From Ignavibacteriales bacterium (GTDB lineage Bacteria; Bacteroidota; Ignavibacteria; UBA10030), in NCBI GenBank assembly GCA_016207365.1, contig JACQPU010000199.1, positions 1-7,917 of the forward strand: DNA of 7,917 nt, given 5' to 3'. Positions within the stretch are counted from its first letter, which is position 1. The number at the start of each line of letters is the position of its first letter. The notes under the pieces are model-generated. The model searched no databases. It worked only from the letters and a program-made list of their open reading frames with translations, and was not told the DNA's origin. Shown piece by piece: positions 1 to 6,867 of the stretch. The position numbers and the translations under genes are program-made.

Positions 1-87
1 CGGTAGCTTAAACTATACAACGCCCTTAGACCGCCTGCGCCTTGTTACCGAAACCCTGAAGTAGTACACTGCCCGCAGGCGCTTTTC

Positions 88-158
88 ATCAGACGAAGCC
101 GTTTTTTGGCGTAGTCTGATTTTGGCGTAGTCGGGAAGTCAGACGTTGGGAATCAGAC
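88..158. repeat. Hairpin and short tandem repeats downstream of nuoI
   Basis: Bases 1-180 carry no gene: every frame I followed on the minus strand stops quickly and no nuoJ start is present. Within it, 88-120 form an imperfect hairpin: ATCAGAC (88-94) pairs with GTCTGAT (114-120), and after two mismatches GCC (98-100) pairs with GGC (108-110), around a GTTTTTT loop. TTTTGGCGTAGTC occurs twice, at 104-116 and 120-132 (period 16). The word (A/G)TCAGAC or its complement occurs four times: 88-94, 114-120, 138-144 and 152-158. A further 8-bp inverted repeat, CGCCTGCG/CGCAGGCG, lies at 32-39 and 74-81. The hairpin could help end the nuo transcript, but on the minus strand it is followed by GAAAAG rather than a T-run, so a standard intrinsic terminator is not supported. 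A dispersed repeat (REP- or MITE-like) is the alternative. Confidence 0.6.
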
Positions 159-180
159 TCGTCATCCCACTCCCCAATCT

Positions 181-681
181 CTATCTGTGCTTATGCAAGA
201 AATCCAAACGATCCTGTACACTCTCAATCGGTACAAGGAGCTTGTCCTTTCCGAACACGGCTTCTTCCTGGCTATCGAACACGAGCTCATATTCCTTGCT
301 CATGATAATGGCCTCCTCGGGGCACACCTCCTCGCAAAAGCCGCAGAAGATACACCGCACCATGTTGATCTCGAATTTTTCCGGATATCGTTCTTTCTCG
401 AGCGGCGTTTCCGACGCTTGCACTTCAATCGCAAGAGCGGGACAGACTCGGGAACATAGTCCGCACGCAACACATCGTTCAATCCCGTTCTCCTCAACGA
501 GTACAGGTCTTCCACGGAATGACGCTGGGGGGTTGAAGCGCTCTTCCGGGTACTGTGCCGTAATTTTCGGACGGAATAAGGACCAAAATGTCAACCTCAA
601 CCCTTTGAGAATCTCCGGAATATACATCCTCTGCCAGAGATTCAGATCCTTCCCGCGAAGCATCTTTCCATTCCGAGACAT
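181..681 (-). CDS. nuoI: NADH-quinone oxidoreductase subunit I (NuoI)
   Basis: A 166-aa ferredoxin-like subunit of respiratory complex I. It sits in the peripheral arm near the membrane and carries clusters N6a and N6b, which pass electrons from NuoG toward NuoB and quinone. Two full [4Fe-4S] motifs are visible: Cys70, 73, 76, 80 (CVACGLCSRVCP) and Cys110, 113, 116, 120 (CIFCGFCEEVCP), each CxxCxxCxxxCP as in the family. The N-terminal stretch WQRMYIPEILKGLRLTFWSLF (about residues 16-36) is the usual amphipathic membrane-associated segment. Length is normal. The ATG at 681 was chosen because the family begins close to this point and it overlaps the nuoH stop by one base (TAATG), a classic coupled junction. 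The frame is open up to an ATG at 762, but that extension only reads through nuoH. There is no clear Shine-Dalgarno, so translation probably depends on coupling. It is the last gene of the unit. Confidence 0.97.
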   Translation of the reverse strand: MSRNGKMLRGKDLNLWQRMYIPEILKGLRLTFWSLFRPKITAQYPEERFNPPASFRGRPVLVEENGIERCVACGLCSRVCPALAIEVQASETPLEKERYPEKFEINMVRCIFCGFCEEVCPEEAIIMSKEYELVFDSQEEAVFGKDKLLVPIESVQDRLDFLHKHR

Positions 682-1730
682 TATGAGGCCCAGTGCATAA
701 TTGCAATAATACTCGCAGTCACTACGAGATTTGCCAGTGCGATCGGAAGCATGACCTTCCATCCGAGATTCATCAGCTGATCATAGCGAACCCTGGGAAG
801 CGTCCAGCGAATGAGGATAATAAAAAACATCACTGCCCCGACTTTTGCGCAAAACGTCAAGACCTCCGCAAGCGCCAACATGTTTCCTGTAAGCCTGAGC
901 TGATCCGTCCACGGAAACGCATATCCGCCAAGGAAGAGCGTTGCAATAATTGCGCTCGCAACGATCATGTTCACATACTCGGAAAGCATGAATAATCCGA
1001 ACTTCAGACCGGAGTATTCCGTATGATACCCACCGACAAGTTCGGGTTCCGCTTCAGGAAGGTCGAACGGAAGCCTGTTGGTCTCCGCAAAAGCCGCAAC
1101 AACAAAGGTGACAAATGCAACAGGTTGGAGAAACACATTCCAGGCAGGAATTCCAGCCCAGACAGTGGCCGCCTGCGTCTGGACAATCTCACTGAGACGC
1201 AATGAACCGGAAATCAGCAGCACCCCAATAATCGACACGCCCATGGATAGCTCATAGCTGATGAGCTGCGCTGACGATCGAAGTCCTCCCAGAAGCGAGT
1301 ATTTGCTATTCGACGACCATCCGGCGAGTGTAATCCCATAGACGCCCATCGATGTCAGCGCGAGGATGTAGAGAATGCCGATGTTTACATCCGCTATCAT
1401 GAGTTTGACCTCACGCCCGAACACCTCGATGGAGCTTCCGATCGGAATCACCGCAAATGTGCTCATCGCAACGCCGATGGAAATCATCGGTGCAAGGTCG
1501 TGGATCGATTTGTTGGCGCTCTTGGGAACGATATCCTCTTTCATAAGGAGTTTCACGACGTCGGCAACCGCCTGGAGAATGCCTTTGGGACCGACACGGT
1601 TCGGTCCGATCCGATTCTGGACAAAGGCGCTCACACGCCGCTCGGTATACACCGTCAAAATAACCAGTGTCAGCAACGTGATCAGCGTCAGGACAACTTT
1701 CGCACCGGCCTCCAAAGCGATCTCAATCAT
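681..1730 (-). CDS. nuoH: NADH-quinone oxidoreductase subunit H (NuoH)
   Basis: A 349-aa integral membrane subunit (ND1 homologue) that forms much of the quinone-binding chamber and links the peripheral arm to the proton-pumping membrane arm. Hallmarks: the ERRVSAFVQNRIGPNRVGPKG block at residues 30-50; the acidic quinone-chamber loop AETNRLPFDLPEAEPELVGG at 215-234, followed by YHTEYSG at 235-241; and RWTLPRVRYDQLMNLGWK at 308-325. About eight hydrophobic helices are visible, roughly at 9-28, 80-98, 115-137, 160-175, 200-217, 246-270, 288-307 and 328-345. Length matches the usual 320-350 aa. The ATG at 1730 lies 3 nt after the nuoG stop, and no strong Shine-Dalgarno is seen. The TAA stop overlaps the nuoI ATG by one base. 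All conserved blocks are intact and I see no frameshift. Confidence 0.98.
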   Translation of the reverse strand: MIEIALEAGAKVVLTLITLLTLVILTVYTERRVSAFVQNRIGPNRVGPKGILQAVADVVKLLMKEDIVPKSANKSIHDLAPMISIGVAMSTFAVIPIGSSIEVFGREVKLMIADVNIGILYILALTSMGVYGITLAGWSSNSKYSLLGGLRSSAQLISYELSMGVSIIGVLLISGSLRLSEIVQTQAATVWAGIPAWNVFLQPVAFVTFVVAAFAETNRLPFDLPEAEPELVGGYHTEYSGLKFGLFMLSEYVNMIVASAIIATLFLGGYAFPWTDQLRLTGNMLALAEVLTFCAKVGAVMFFIILIRWTLPRVRYDQLMNLGWKVMLPIALANLVVTASIIAIMHWAS

Positions 1731-1733
1731 GGC

Positions 1734-3395
1734 TCAGACTCGTTCGGCAACACGTTGATGAACCGCGAGTTGCGCACCTCTGGTTCCGATGGCAATATAG
1801 CGAAACCCCCTGAACTGGGAGATTTTTTCTCCGATCTCAGCAAACACGGCCTCCGCGGTATTGAATTTCCACTTGGCACCCATGGCAGATGCAACCGATT
1901 GAACAATGCGCCATGACGGTCGGCAATCCCGGCGCGGCCCTTTTTCCCATCTGTCATTATGCGAAGCGAATTTATCCCATCGGCTCATCGCAAATCCATC
2001 CATCGCCCTGTCTTGCTCCGCGGAAGCGACTGCGGGACGAATCCTCTGCACGCGATTCTCACAATTTACAAATGTGCCGTGCTTTTCAGCATATGTCGAG
2101 GCAGGAAACGCAATGTCCGCCATATCGGTCGTTTCGTTCTGTAGTGAAGAATGGACAATGAGCAGATCCAGTTTGGCCAGCACCTCTTTCCACTCAGGAT
2201 TCGCTGCCAAATCGTCCTCCAGAGCATACAAAGCCTTAAGGCTGCCGTCTCGAATGCCTTTAAGCACCGCGCCCGTATCTGAACCGATGCCCAACGCCCG
2301 GACTCCTGTGGCATTCGGCGTCTTATCCGCGCGAATCAAAAATCCATCATCAACGCCGGAACCATGTTCCATAAATGCCACGGTTTTCGTGCCAATAACG
2401 TCTCTCATCAACTTGAGGAAAGCATAATTGTCCTCGTTTGTTGCGTACGCTGAAGCCAGACCGGCAATTTCGCTTTTCTTGAAGGCCTTGAGCTCGGAAG
2501 CAGCCGCGGCAACTGCTTCATCCCACCCTGTTGTCACTGGTCTGTTGTCTTTCCGAATGAACGGCTGTGCAAGGCGCGCTGAGCTGTTGACGAACTTGAA
2601 GGTCCCCAGGCGGCCTTCATCACACATCCAGTACGAATTCACATCGTCGTTCTGGCGCGGGGTCAGTCGCAGAATTTCGTTATTTCGTACCCAAATGTTC
2701 GTATTGCATCCTCTCGCGCAGCCTACACAAACGCTTTCTGTTGACGACATTTCCCAGACACGCGCCCTGAAACGGAAATCCGTGCTCGTTAATGCACCAA
2801 CAGGGCAAAGTTCAATTACATTCATCGAATACGGGCTGTCAAATTGGGTGTCCGGAAACGTTGTCAGTACTACGTGGTCGCCGCGTTGCGTGAATGTCAG
2901 GACCGGCTGTCGGGCGATTTCATCGGCAAACCGGACGCAACGCGAACACATGATGCACCGTTCAACATCCAGAATAACCCGCGGTCCAAGAGGATATCGC
3001 TTTGGTTTATGAACCTTGTCTTCCTCAAATCGACTCGCACCGATACTGTATTTGTATGCATAATCCTGCAACTTGCACTCGCCCGCCTCATCACAAATAG
3101 GGCAATCGAGCGGATGATTGATCAACAGGAACTCCATGACCGCATGTTGCGCATGGAGAATGCGCTCGCTGTTTGTGCGAACCACCATGCCGTCCGCCAC
3201 TTGCGTTGCGCAGGCAATTGCCAATTTCGGCATTTTCTCGATCTCCACGAGGCACATTCGGCAATTTCCTGCCACGGAGAGCTTCGGATGATAGCAAAAA
3301 TGGGGGATTTCGATCCCCTGCTGAGCCGCTGCCTGGATGACCGTCAACTGAGGGTCAACATCGAATTTTCTGCCGTCGATCGTGATCGTCGCCAT
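1734..3395 (-). CDS. nuoG: NADH-quinone oxidoreductase subunit G (NuoG), short form
   Basis: A 553-aa peripheral-arm subunit that carries the Fe-S chain from NuoF to NuoI. An N-terminal ferredoxin domain has [2Fe-2S] ligands Cys34, 45, 48, 62. Next come the N5 ligands His94, Cys98, 101, 107 (HPLDCPICDEAGEC) and the N4 ligands Cys147, 150, 153, 197. A molybdopterin-type [4Fe-4S] motif follows, Cys223, 226, 230, 258 (CxxCxxxC-x27-C), matching the spacing of the off-pathway N7 cluster that only some bacteria keep. The rest is a degenerate molybdopterin-oxidoreductase-like domain, including ADIAFPASTYAEKHGTFVN around 426-444. It is much shorter than E. coli NuoG (about 908 aa) or Thermus Nqo3 (about 783 aa). 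The ending seems natural because nuoH begins 3 nt later. The ATG at 3395 was chosen because MATITIDGRKF begins the ferredoxin fold; the open frame upstream to 3479 only reads the aminotransferase end. The gap from that gene is 13 nt. Confidence 0.96.
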   Translation of the reverse strand: MATITIDGRKFDVDPQLTVIQAAAQQGIEIPHFCYHPKLSVAGNCRMCLVEIEKMPKLAIACATQVADGMVVRTNSERILHAQHAVMEFLLINHPLDCPICDEAGECKLQDYAYKYSIGASRFEEDKVHKPKRYPLGPRVILDVERCIMCSRCVRFADEIARQPVLTFTQRGDHVVLTTFPDTQFDSPYSMNVIELCPVGALTSTDFRFRARVWEMSSTESVCVGCARGCNTNIWVRNNEILRLTPRQNDDVNSYWMCDEGRLGTFKFVNSSARLAQPFIRKDNRPVTTGWDEAVAAAASELKAFKKSEIAGLASAYATNEDNYAFLKLMRDVIGTKTVAFMEHGSGVDDGFLIRADKTPNATGVRALGIGSDTGAVLKGIRDGSLKALYALEDDLAANPEWKEVLAKLDLLIVHSSLQNETTDMADIAFPASTYAEKHGTFVNCENRVQRIRPAVASAEQDRAMDGFAMSRWDKFASHNDRWEKGPRRDCRPSWRIVQSVASAMGAKWKFNTAEAVFAEIGEKISQFRGFRYIAIGTRGAQLAVHQRVAERV

Positions 3396-3408
3396 ACCGT
3401 TCGTAGTT

Positions 3409-4665
3409 CTACCGGAATTTTTCAGAATAGGTCTGCAGGGCCTCCCGCAGAATAACGAGCGACCTTTCCAAAGCCTCACCGTTCAGCATGAACGCAAGCC
3501 GGACTTCGTTTAATCCTTTCCCGGGTGTTGCGTAGAATCCCTGCGCCGGCGCCAGGAGGACCGTCTCGTTTTGATGTTGATACTCTTCGATAAGCCACCG
3601 CGCAAAGTGGTCCGAGTCTTTCACGGGCAGTCCAATGACAATGTAGAAGGCCCCTTCGGGCTTATAATACGTCACTCCCTCGATCTCCGCCAGCTTGTCA
3701 TACACAAGGTCCCTTCTTCGCCTGAACTCCGCTGCAATTGGTCCGGTAAACTGCTTTGGAGAGCTGAGAAGAGGCACAAGGGCGTGCTGCTCCACAGTAG
3801 CCACAGACAGTCGTGCCATTCCAAACTTGAACGCTGTTTGAACAATTTCTGCATTGTGGCTCACAAGAGCTCCGATCCTTGCCCCGCAAACATTAAAGCG
3901 TTTCGACGTACTATCCAGTAAAATAGCCTGATCCGCCACTTCCGGGAAGCTCATAATGCTGTGGGCCGTGCCCTCATACGTGAATTCTCTATACACCTCA
4001 TCGGAAAGCAGGAATAAACCATGTTGCCGCGCAAGGGATACGAGTGTGCCAACTTCTTCGCGTGAATATACCGTACCGGTCGGATTGCTCGGATTGCAGA
4101 AGAGGAATCCACGCGTGCGCTTCGTAATAAACCGCTCGATTGCTCCGGCAGAGGGGAGATGAAATCCACTCGCAATGTCCAGCGGAACGGGACGGAGCAC
4201 AACGTTTGCAATGGTCGCAAAGCCGTTGTAATTCGTGTAGAATGGCTCAAATACAATCAGCTCATCACCCGCGTCGCACACGGCGCACATGGCAAAAATA
4301 ATTGCCTCGGATCCACCCGCCGTTACTATGATTTCCTTTTGATCAACGGCAATGCCACAATGCGTTAGGTACTTTTGCCATGCCTCCAACGCTTCCGGAA
4401 TTCCGTTGGAAGGAGCATAGGAAAGAGTCTTTTGATTAAGCGCACGTATTGTTTCGAACACAACCGGCGGTGTCGGCAGATCCGGCTGACCGATATTTAA
4501 ATGATAGACCCTGATACCCTTTCTCTTACGCTCCTCGGCAATTGCGGCCAGTTTGCGCAAAGGAGATGCCTGCATCTCGCCTGCACGGTGCGACAGACGA
4601 AGTGCCGGCGGCTCGGATCTACCCGACCGAACCGGCTTGGCTTCAACAACCGATTCAGGAGCCAT
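3409..4665 (-). CDS. Class I/II PLP-dependent aminotransferase
   Basis: A 418-aa cytosolic enzyme of fold type I, in the aspartate aminotransferase family. It moves an amino group between an amino acid and a 2-oxo acid; the substrate cannot be read from sequence. Visible signatures: NIGQPDLPTP at residues 57-66; AGGSEA at 116-121 (cofactor phosphate); NPSNPTGTVYS at 191-201; SDEVYREF at 221-228; the PLP lysine Lys255 in STSKRFNVCGARIG; GAFY at 338-341; and Arg389 in NEVRLAF, the expected carboxylate-binding arginine. Family members usually begin near RMQESPIRKL (here 31-38), so the first 20 or so residues are a poorly conserved tail. The ATG at 4665 has the best Shine-Dalgarno-like sequence in the window (AAGGA, 8 nt upstream) and lies inside the end of the protease gene (11-nt overlap). 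The open frame above it to 4749 is a shadow of the protease. Its link to the following nuo genes looks positional rather than biochemical. Confidence 0.95.
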   Translation of the reverse strand: MAPESVVEAKPVRSGRSEPPALRLSHRAGEMQASPLRKLAAIAEERKRKGIRVYHLNIGQPDLPTPPVVFETIRALNQKTLSYAPSNGIPEALEAWQKYLTHCGIAVDQKEIIVTAGGSEAIIFAMCAVCDAGDELIVFEPFYTNYNGFATIANVVLRPVPLDIASGFHLPSAGAIERFITKRTRGFLFCNPSNPTGTVYSREEVGTLVSLARQHGLFLLSDEVYREFTYEGTAHSIMSFPEVADQAILLDSTSKRFNVCGARIGALVSHNAEIVQTAFKFGMARLSVATVEQHALVPLLSSPKQFTGPIAAEFRRRRDLVYDKLAEIEGVTYYKPEGAFYIVIGLPVKDSDHFARWLIEEYQHQNETVLLAPAQGFYATPGKGLNEVRLAFMLNGEALERSLVILREALQTYSEKFR

Positions 4666-5998
4666 GGTTTTTTTCCTTTTTTGCCGCGAGAGCGATTGAT
4701 TGCTGGCCCGATTTCTTGACGGCAGCAGGGAGGAACAGTACGCGAGCAAAGTTATCCTCCCGAAACACGCCTGCGGCCAATCGTTGCAGGTCGTCCGATG
4801 TTACGCGGTCTATTTCCTGCAGAATAGTATCCAGGGGACTGTATTCCTGAAAGTACAGCTCCGAAGTGCCCAGACGCATCATCCGGCTCGGGATGTTTTC
4901 CAGGCTCAGCATCATGCTCCCCTTCAATTGTTCTTTCGTGCGGGCAAGCTCCGCCTGTGAAACCGGCGTCGTTGTCAGCTTTCTTAATTCCTTCAAAACA
5001 AGGTCCTGGCATGCATCCACGTGGGTCTTGTCCGTTCCCACGTAAATGCCGAACGATCCCGTATCACTCAGAAGACTCGCAAAGCTGTACACGCTGTAGG
5101 CAAATCCATAGCGCTCACGGATGTTCTGAAACAGTCTGGAACTCATTCCGTCACCGAGCAGAGTGTTCAGAACGAGAAGCGGATACCGCTGTTTGCTTTT
5201 GATACTGAACGTCGTTGTCCCGAGAGCGAGGTGCGCCTGCTGAATCGGTTTTTCGATTTCGACTCGTTCCACACGCCTTCCGTTCGGCCTTCGTCTTCCA
5301 CCGACAACAGCTCCGTTTCCGCGGGTTCCCGAAAAGAACCGCTCTGTTAACTCAACGATCTCTTCGTGCTTCACGTTTCCTGCCGCCGCGATGACGATAC
5401 GGGACGGGAGGTAGAACCGGTTGCGGTGCCTGAGAAGATCAGTCTTCCGAAAACGCCGTAAGTTCCCCTCGACGCCGATGACCGGGAATCCCATCGGGTG
5501 CGATCCGTATAACGCTTTCTCCAGATAATCATGGATAATATCGTCGGGGTCGTCCTCGGCATTCCTCAGCTCTTCAATGACAACTCCCTTCTCTTTTTCG
5601 AGCTCCTTCTCCGGAAACAGAGCGTGAAGCGTCAGATCTGAAAGCACATCAAGAGCAAGCCGCGTATGATTATCCAGCACCCGGGCATAGAAACAGGTGT
5701 GCTCCTTGCTCGTGAACGCGTTCATGTACCCGCCGACGGATTCAATGCTCCGGGAAACCTCCCGCATCGTTCGGCGGGAAGTACCCTTGAACACCATGTG
5801 CTCAATAAAATGTGTGATCCCGTTTGTCCCGGGCGATTCGTCCCGCGAGCCGACGTCAACCCAGACGCCGATTGAAACAGACCGGATATGCGGGATGTGT
5901 TCGGTAACGACCCTGAGACCGTTGGGAAGAGCGGTTTTTTGATACAACGGCTGGAGCTGCGGGGGGAGAGATTTGTGGTGTTGTGATCTGTTTTTCAC
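4655..5998 (-). CDS. M16 family zinc metallopeptidase (processing-peptidase-like)
   Basis: A 447-aa single-unit M16B peptidase, related to mitochondrial processing peptidase beta and to bacterial YmxG-type proteins. The inverted zinc motif HxxEH is intact at residues 63-67 (His63, catalytic Glu66, His67), and Glu143 in VVIEEL lies 76 residues after His67, where the third zinc ligand is expected. The second half has the GDGMSSRLFQNIRERYGFAYSVYS block (282-305) with the arginine and tyrosine (about Arg296, Tyr301) typical of the active partner. There is no obvious signal peptide, so a cytoplasmic location is likely. The start is GTG at 5998: the frame is closed just upstream by TAG (6014-6016) and the next methionine is far inside the domain. 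No Shine-Dalgarno is seen. It is the first gene of the unit and overlaps the aminotransferase by 11 nt. The physiological substrate is unknown. Confidence 0.94.
   Translation of the reverse strand: MKNRSQHHKSLPPQLQPLYQKTALPNGLRVVTEHIPHIRSVSIGVWVDVGSRDESPGTNGITHFIEHMVFKGTSRRTMREVSRSIESVGGYMNAFTSKEHTCFYARVLDNHTRLALDVLSDLTLHALFPEKELEKEKGVVIEELRNAEDDPDDIIHDYLEKALYGSHPMGFPVIGVEGNLRRFRKTDLLRHRNRFYLPSRIVIAAAGNVKHEEIVELTERFFSGTRGNGAVVGGRRRPNGRRVERVEIEKPIQQAHLALGTTTFSIKSKQRYPLLVLNTLLGDGMSSRLFQNIRERYGFAYSVYSFASLLSDTGSFGIYVGTDKTHVDACQDLVLKELRKLTTTPVSQAELARTKEQLKGSMMLSLENIPSRMMRLGTSELYFQEYSPLDTILQEIDRVTSDDLQRLAAGVFREDNFARVLFLPAAVKKSGQQSIALAAKKEKNHGS
4674..4678 (-). promoter_or_regulatory. Shine-Dalgarno-like site of the aminotransferase
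   Basis: AAGGA on the minus strand lies 8 nt before the ATG at 4665, inside the last codons of the M16 protease gene. It is the only clear ribosome-binding site in the window and supports the chosen start. It sits between two A-runs (six As at 4677-4682, seven As at 4668-4674). Confidence 0.6.
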
Positions 5999-6043
5999 AA
6001 GATTCTGCCGGTACTACATGAAAACCCATGAAACAACACTCAA

Positions 6044-6072
6044 AAGATACCGGATTTTCCCAGGAGAGTCAA
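6044..6072 (-). promoter_or_regulatory. Probable sigma70-type promoter of the protease-aminotransferase-nuoGHI unit
   Basis: On the minus strand, TTGACT (6067-6072) and TATCTT (6044-6049) are separated by exactly 17 nt. Each box differs little from TTGACA/TATAAT. Transcription would begin near 6037, giving a leader of about 40 nt before the GTG at 5998. The 120-bp gap between udk and the protease gene (5999-6118) holds this element and no gene. The leader contains TTTCATG twice, at a 10-nt period, and an immediate ATG-TAG (6014-6019) in frame with the start. I see no convincing terminator for udk in the gap, so some read-through from udk is possible. Confidence 0.62.
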
Positions 6073-6118
6073 GAAATCTGCCATCTGTTGATATGAGCTG
6101 CGAGCCGCGCCGCGGTTC

Positions 6119-6754
6119 TTAGGATTCCCCGCTTCGGCGTGCCTCAAGAAGAGACTTGATTCTTGTAACCACCAGGTCAATGGCAACAGCGTTTTCTACC
6201 CCGCGCGGAATAATCACATCCGCCCATCGCTTGCTTGGCTCCACGAATTCCAGATGCATTGGCTTCACCGTGGCCAGGTATTGCACCATGACGGATTCCA
6301 CCGAACGGTCACGTTCCCGAAGATCCCGCTTTAATCTCCGCAGGAGTCTTTCATCTGCGTCCGTATCAATGTACATGCGGATATCCATCAGATCCCTGAG
6401 ATCACGCGAGACAAAAATAAGTATCCCTTCAACAATGACCACGTCTGTTGGATTTACGCGCTGCGTTTTGGTCGTGCGTCGGTACGTTGCAAAATCATAA
6501 ACGGGAATCTCAACTGCCTTTCCTGCCCGAAGCTCACGCAAATGCCCGACAAGAAGCGATGTTTCCAAAGAATCCGGATGATCAAAATTCATCAAAGAGA
6601 CATTCCCTTGCGCGTCCGGCGGGCAATCATGGTAATACGCATCGTGTGGAATAACGCTTACACGCGTCGAATCGAGTGACTCGAGAATCCGTGTTGTCAC
6701 CGTTGTCTTTCCCGCTCCGCTTCCGCCCGCGATTCCGATAATAAGGCTGTTCAT
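6119..6754 (-). CDS. udk: Uridine kinase
   Basis: A 211-aa cytosolic P-loop kinase of pyrimidine salvage that phosphorylates uridine (and usually cytidine) to UMP/CMP with a nucleoside triphosphate. Motifs in order: Walker A GGSGAGKTT at residues 10-18; DAYYHD at 38-43 with the expected catalytic Asp38; NFDHPDS at 56-62; PVYDFATYRRT at 84-94 (nucleoside site); VIVEGIL at 106-112 (Walker B-like); the arginine-rich lid DERLLRRLKRDLRERDRS at 134-151; and EPSKRWADVIIPRG at 172-185. Length is typical. The ATG at 6754 was chosen because the P-loop normally follows within about 10 residues; the frame is open to 6901, but that extension covers the likely promoter. It is divergent from the glycosyltransferase gene and separated by 120 bp from the downstream protease unit. 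The related phosphoribulokinase family is less likely given the salvage-kinase motifs. Confidence 0.95.
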   Translation of the reverse strand: MNSLIIGIAGGSGAGKTTVTTRILESLDSTRVSVIPHDAYYHDCPPDAQGNVSLMNFDHPDSLETSLLVGHLRELRAGKAVEIPVYDFATYRRTTKTQRVNPTDVVIVEGILIFVSRDLRDLMDIRMYIDTDADERLLRRLKRDLRERDRSVESVMVQYLATVKPMHLEFVEPSKRWADVIIPRGVENAVAIDLVVTRIKSLLEARRSGES

Positions 6755-6782
6755 CAATGACACCGTGGGATCTGGTTTTCCC

Positions 6783-6811
6783 AATATAACCGAAAGTCGT
6801 ACCCCAGACAA
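6783..6811 (-). promoter_or_regulatory. Probable sigma70-type promoter of udk
   Basis: On the minus strand, TTGTCT (6806-6811) and TATATT (6783-6788) are 17 nt apart, matching the consensus at 4/6 and 5/6 positions. Predicted start of transcription is near 6776, leaving a leader of about 20 nt before the ATG at 6754. The spacer contains one arm (6791-6799) of a 9-bp inverted repeat. No equally good promoter is visible for the divergent plus-strand gene in this 113-bp region; TTGAAA at 6832-6837 has no -10 box at a proper distance. Confidence 0.55.
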
Positions 6812-6862
6812 ATTCACGGACAGATCTCTCCTTGAAAAAGAGGGCATTATTTGCGACTTTCG
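6791..6862. repeat. Perfect 9-bp inverted repeat between udk and the glycosyltransferase gene
   Basis: CGAAAGTCG at 6791-6799 and its exact complement CGACTTTCG at 6854-6862, with 54 bp between. The left arm lies in the -10/-35 spacer of the predicted udk promoter; the right arm ends 5 bp before the start codon at 6868 on the plus strand. Possible roles are a two-site operator for a regulator of the divergent pair, or chance. Confidence 0.5.
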
Positions 6863-6867
6863 TAACG

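Noticed and set aside
32..81. Inverted repeat CGCCTGCG/CGCAGGCG with TTTT after it as a plus-strand terminator or a recombination site such as attC
   Set aside because: The loop is 34 nt, the stem only 8 bp, no plus-strand gene is seen upstream, and integron core-site consensus boxes are not present.
682..762. Longer NuoI with a start at 762
   Set aside because: The extra 27 residues read through the 3' end of nuoH in another frame and have no family counterpart; the ATG at 681 forms a standard TAATG junction.
2844..3455. 203-codon open frame on the plus strand opposite nuoG
   Set aside because: It is the antisense of a gene with intact conserved motifs, and its translation is low-complexity and family-free; other plus-strand open frames over the nuo, aminotransferase and protease genes were dismissed likewise.
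6100..6118. GC-rich palindrome after the udk stop as an intrinsic terminator
   Set aside because: GAGCCG/CGGTTC can pair only with a wobble or mismatch, and no T-run follows on the minus strand.
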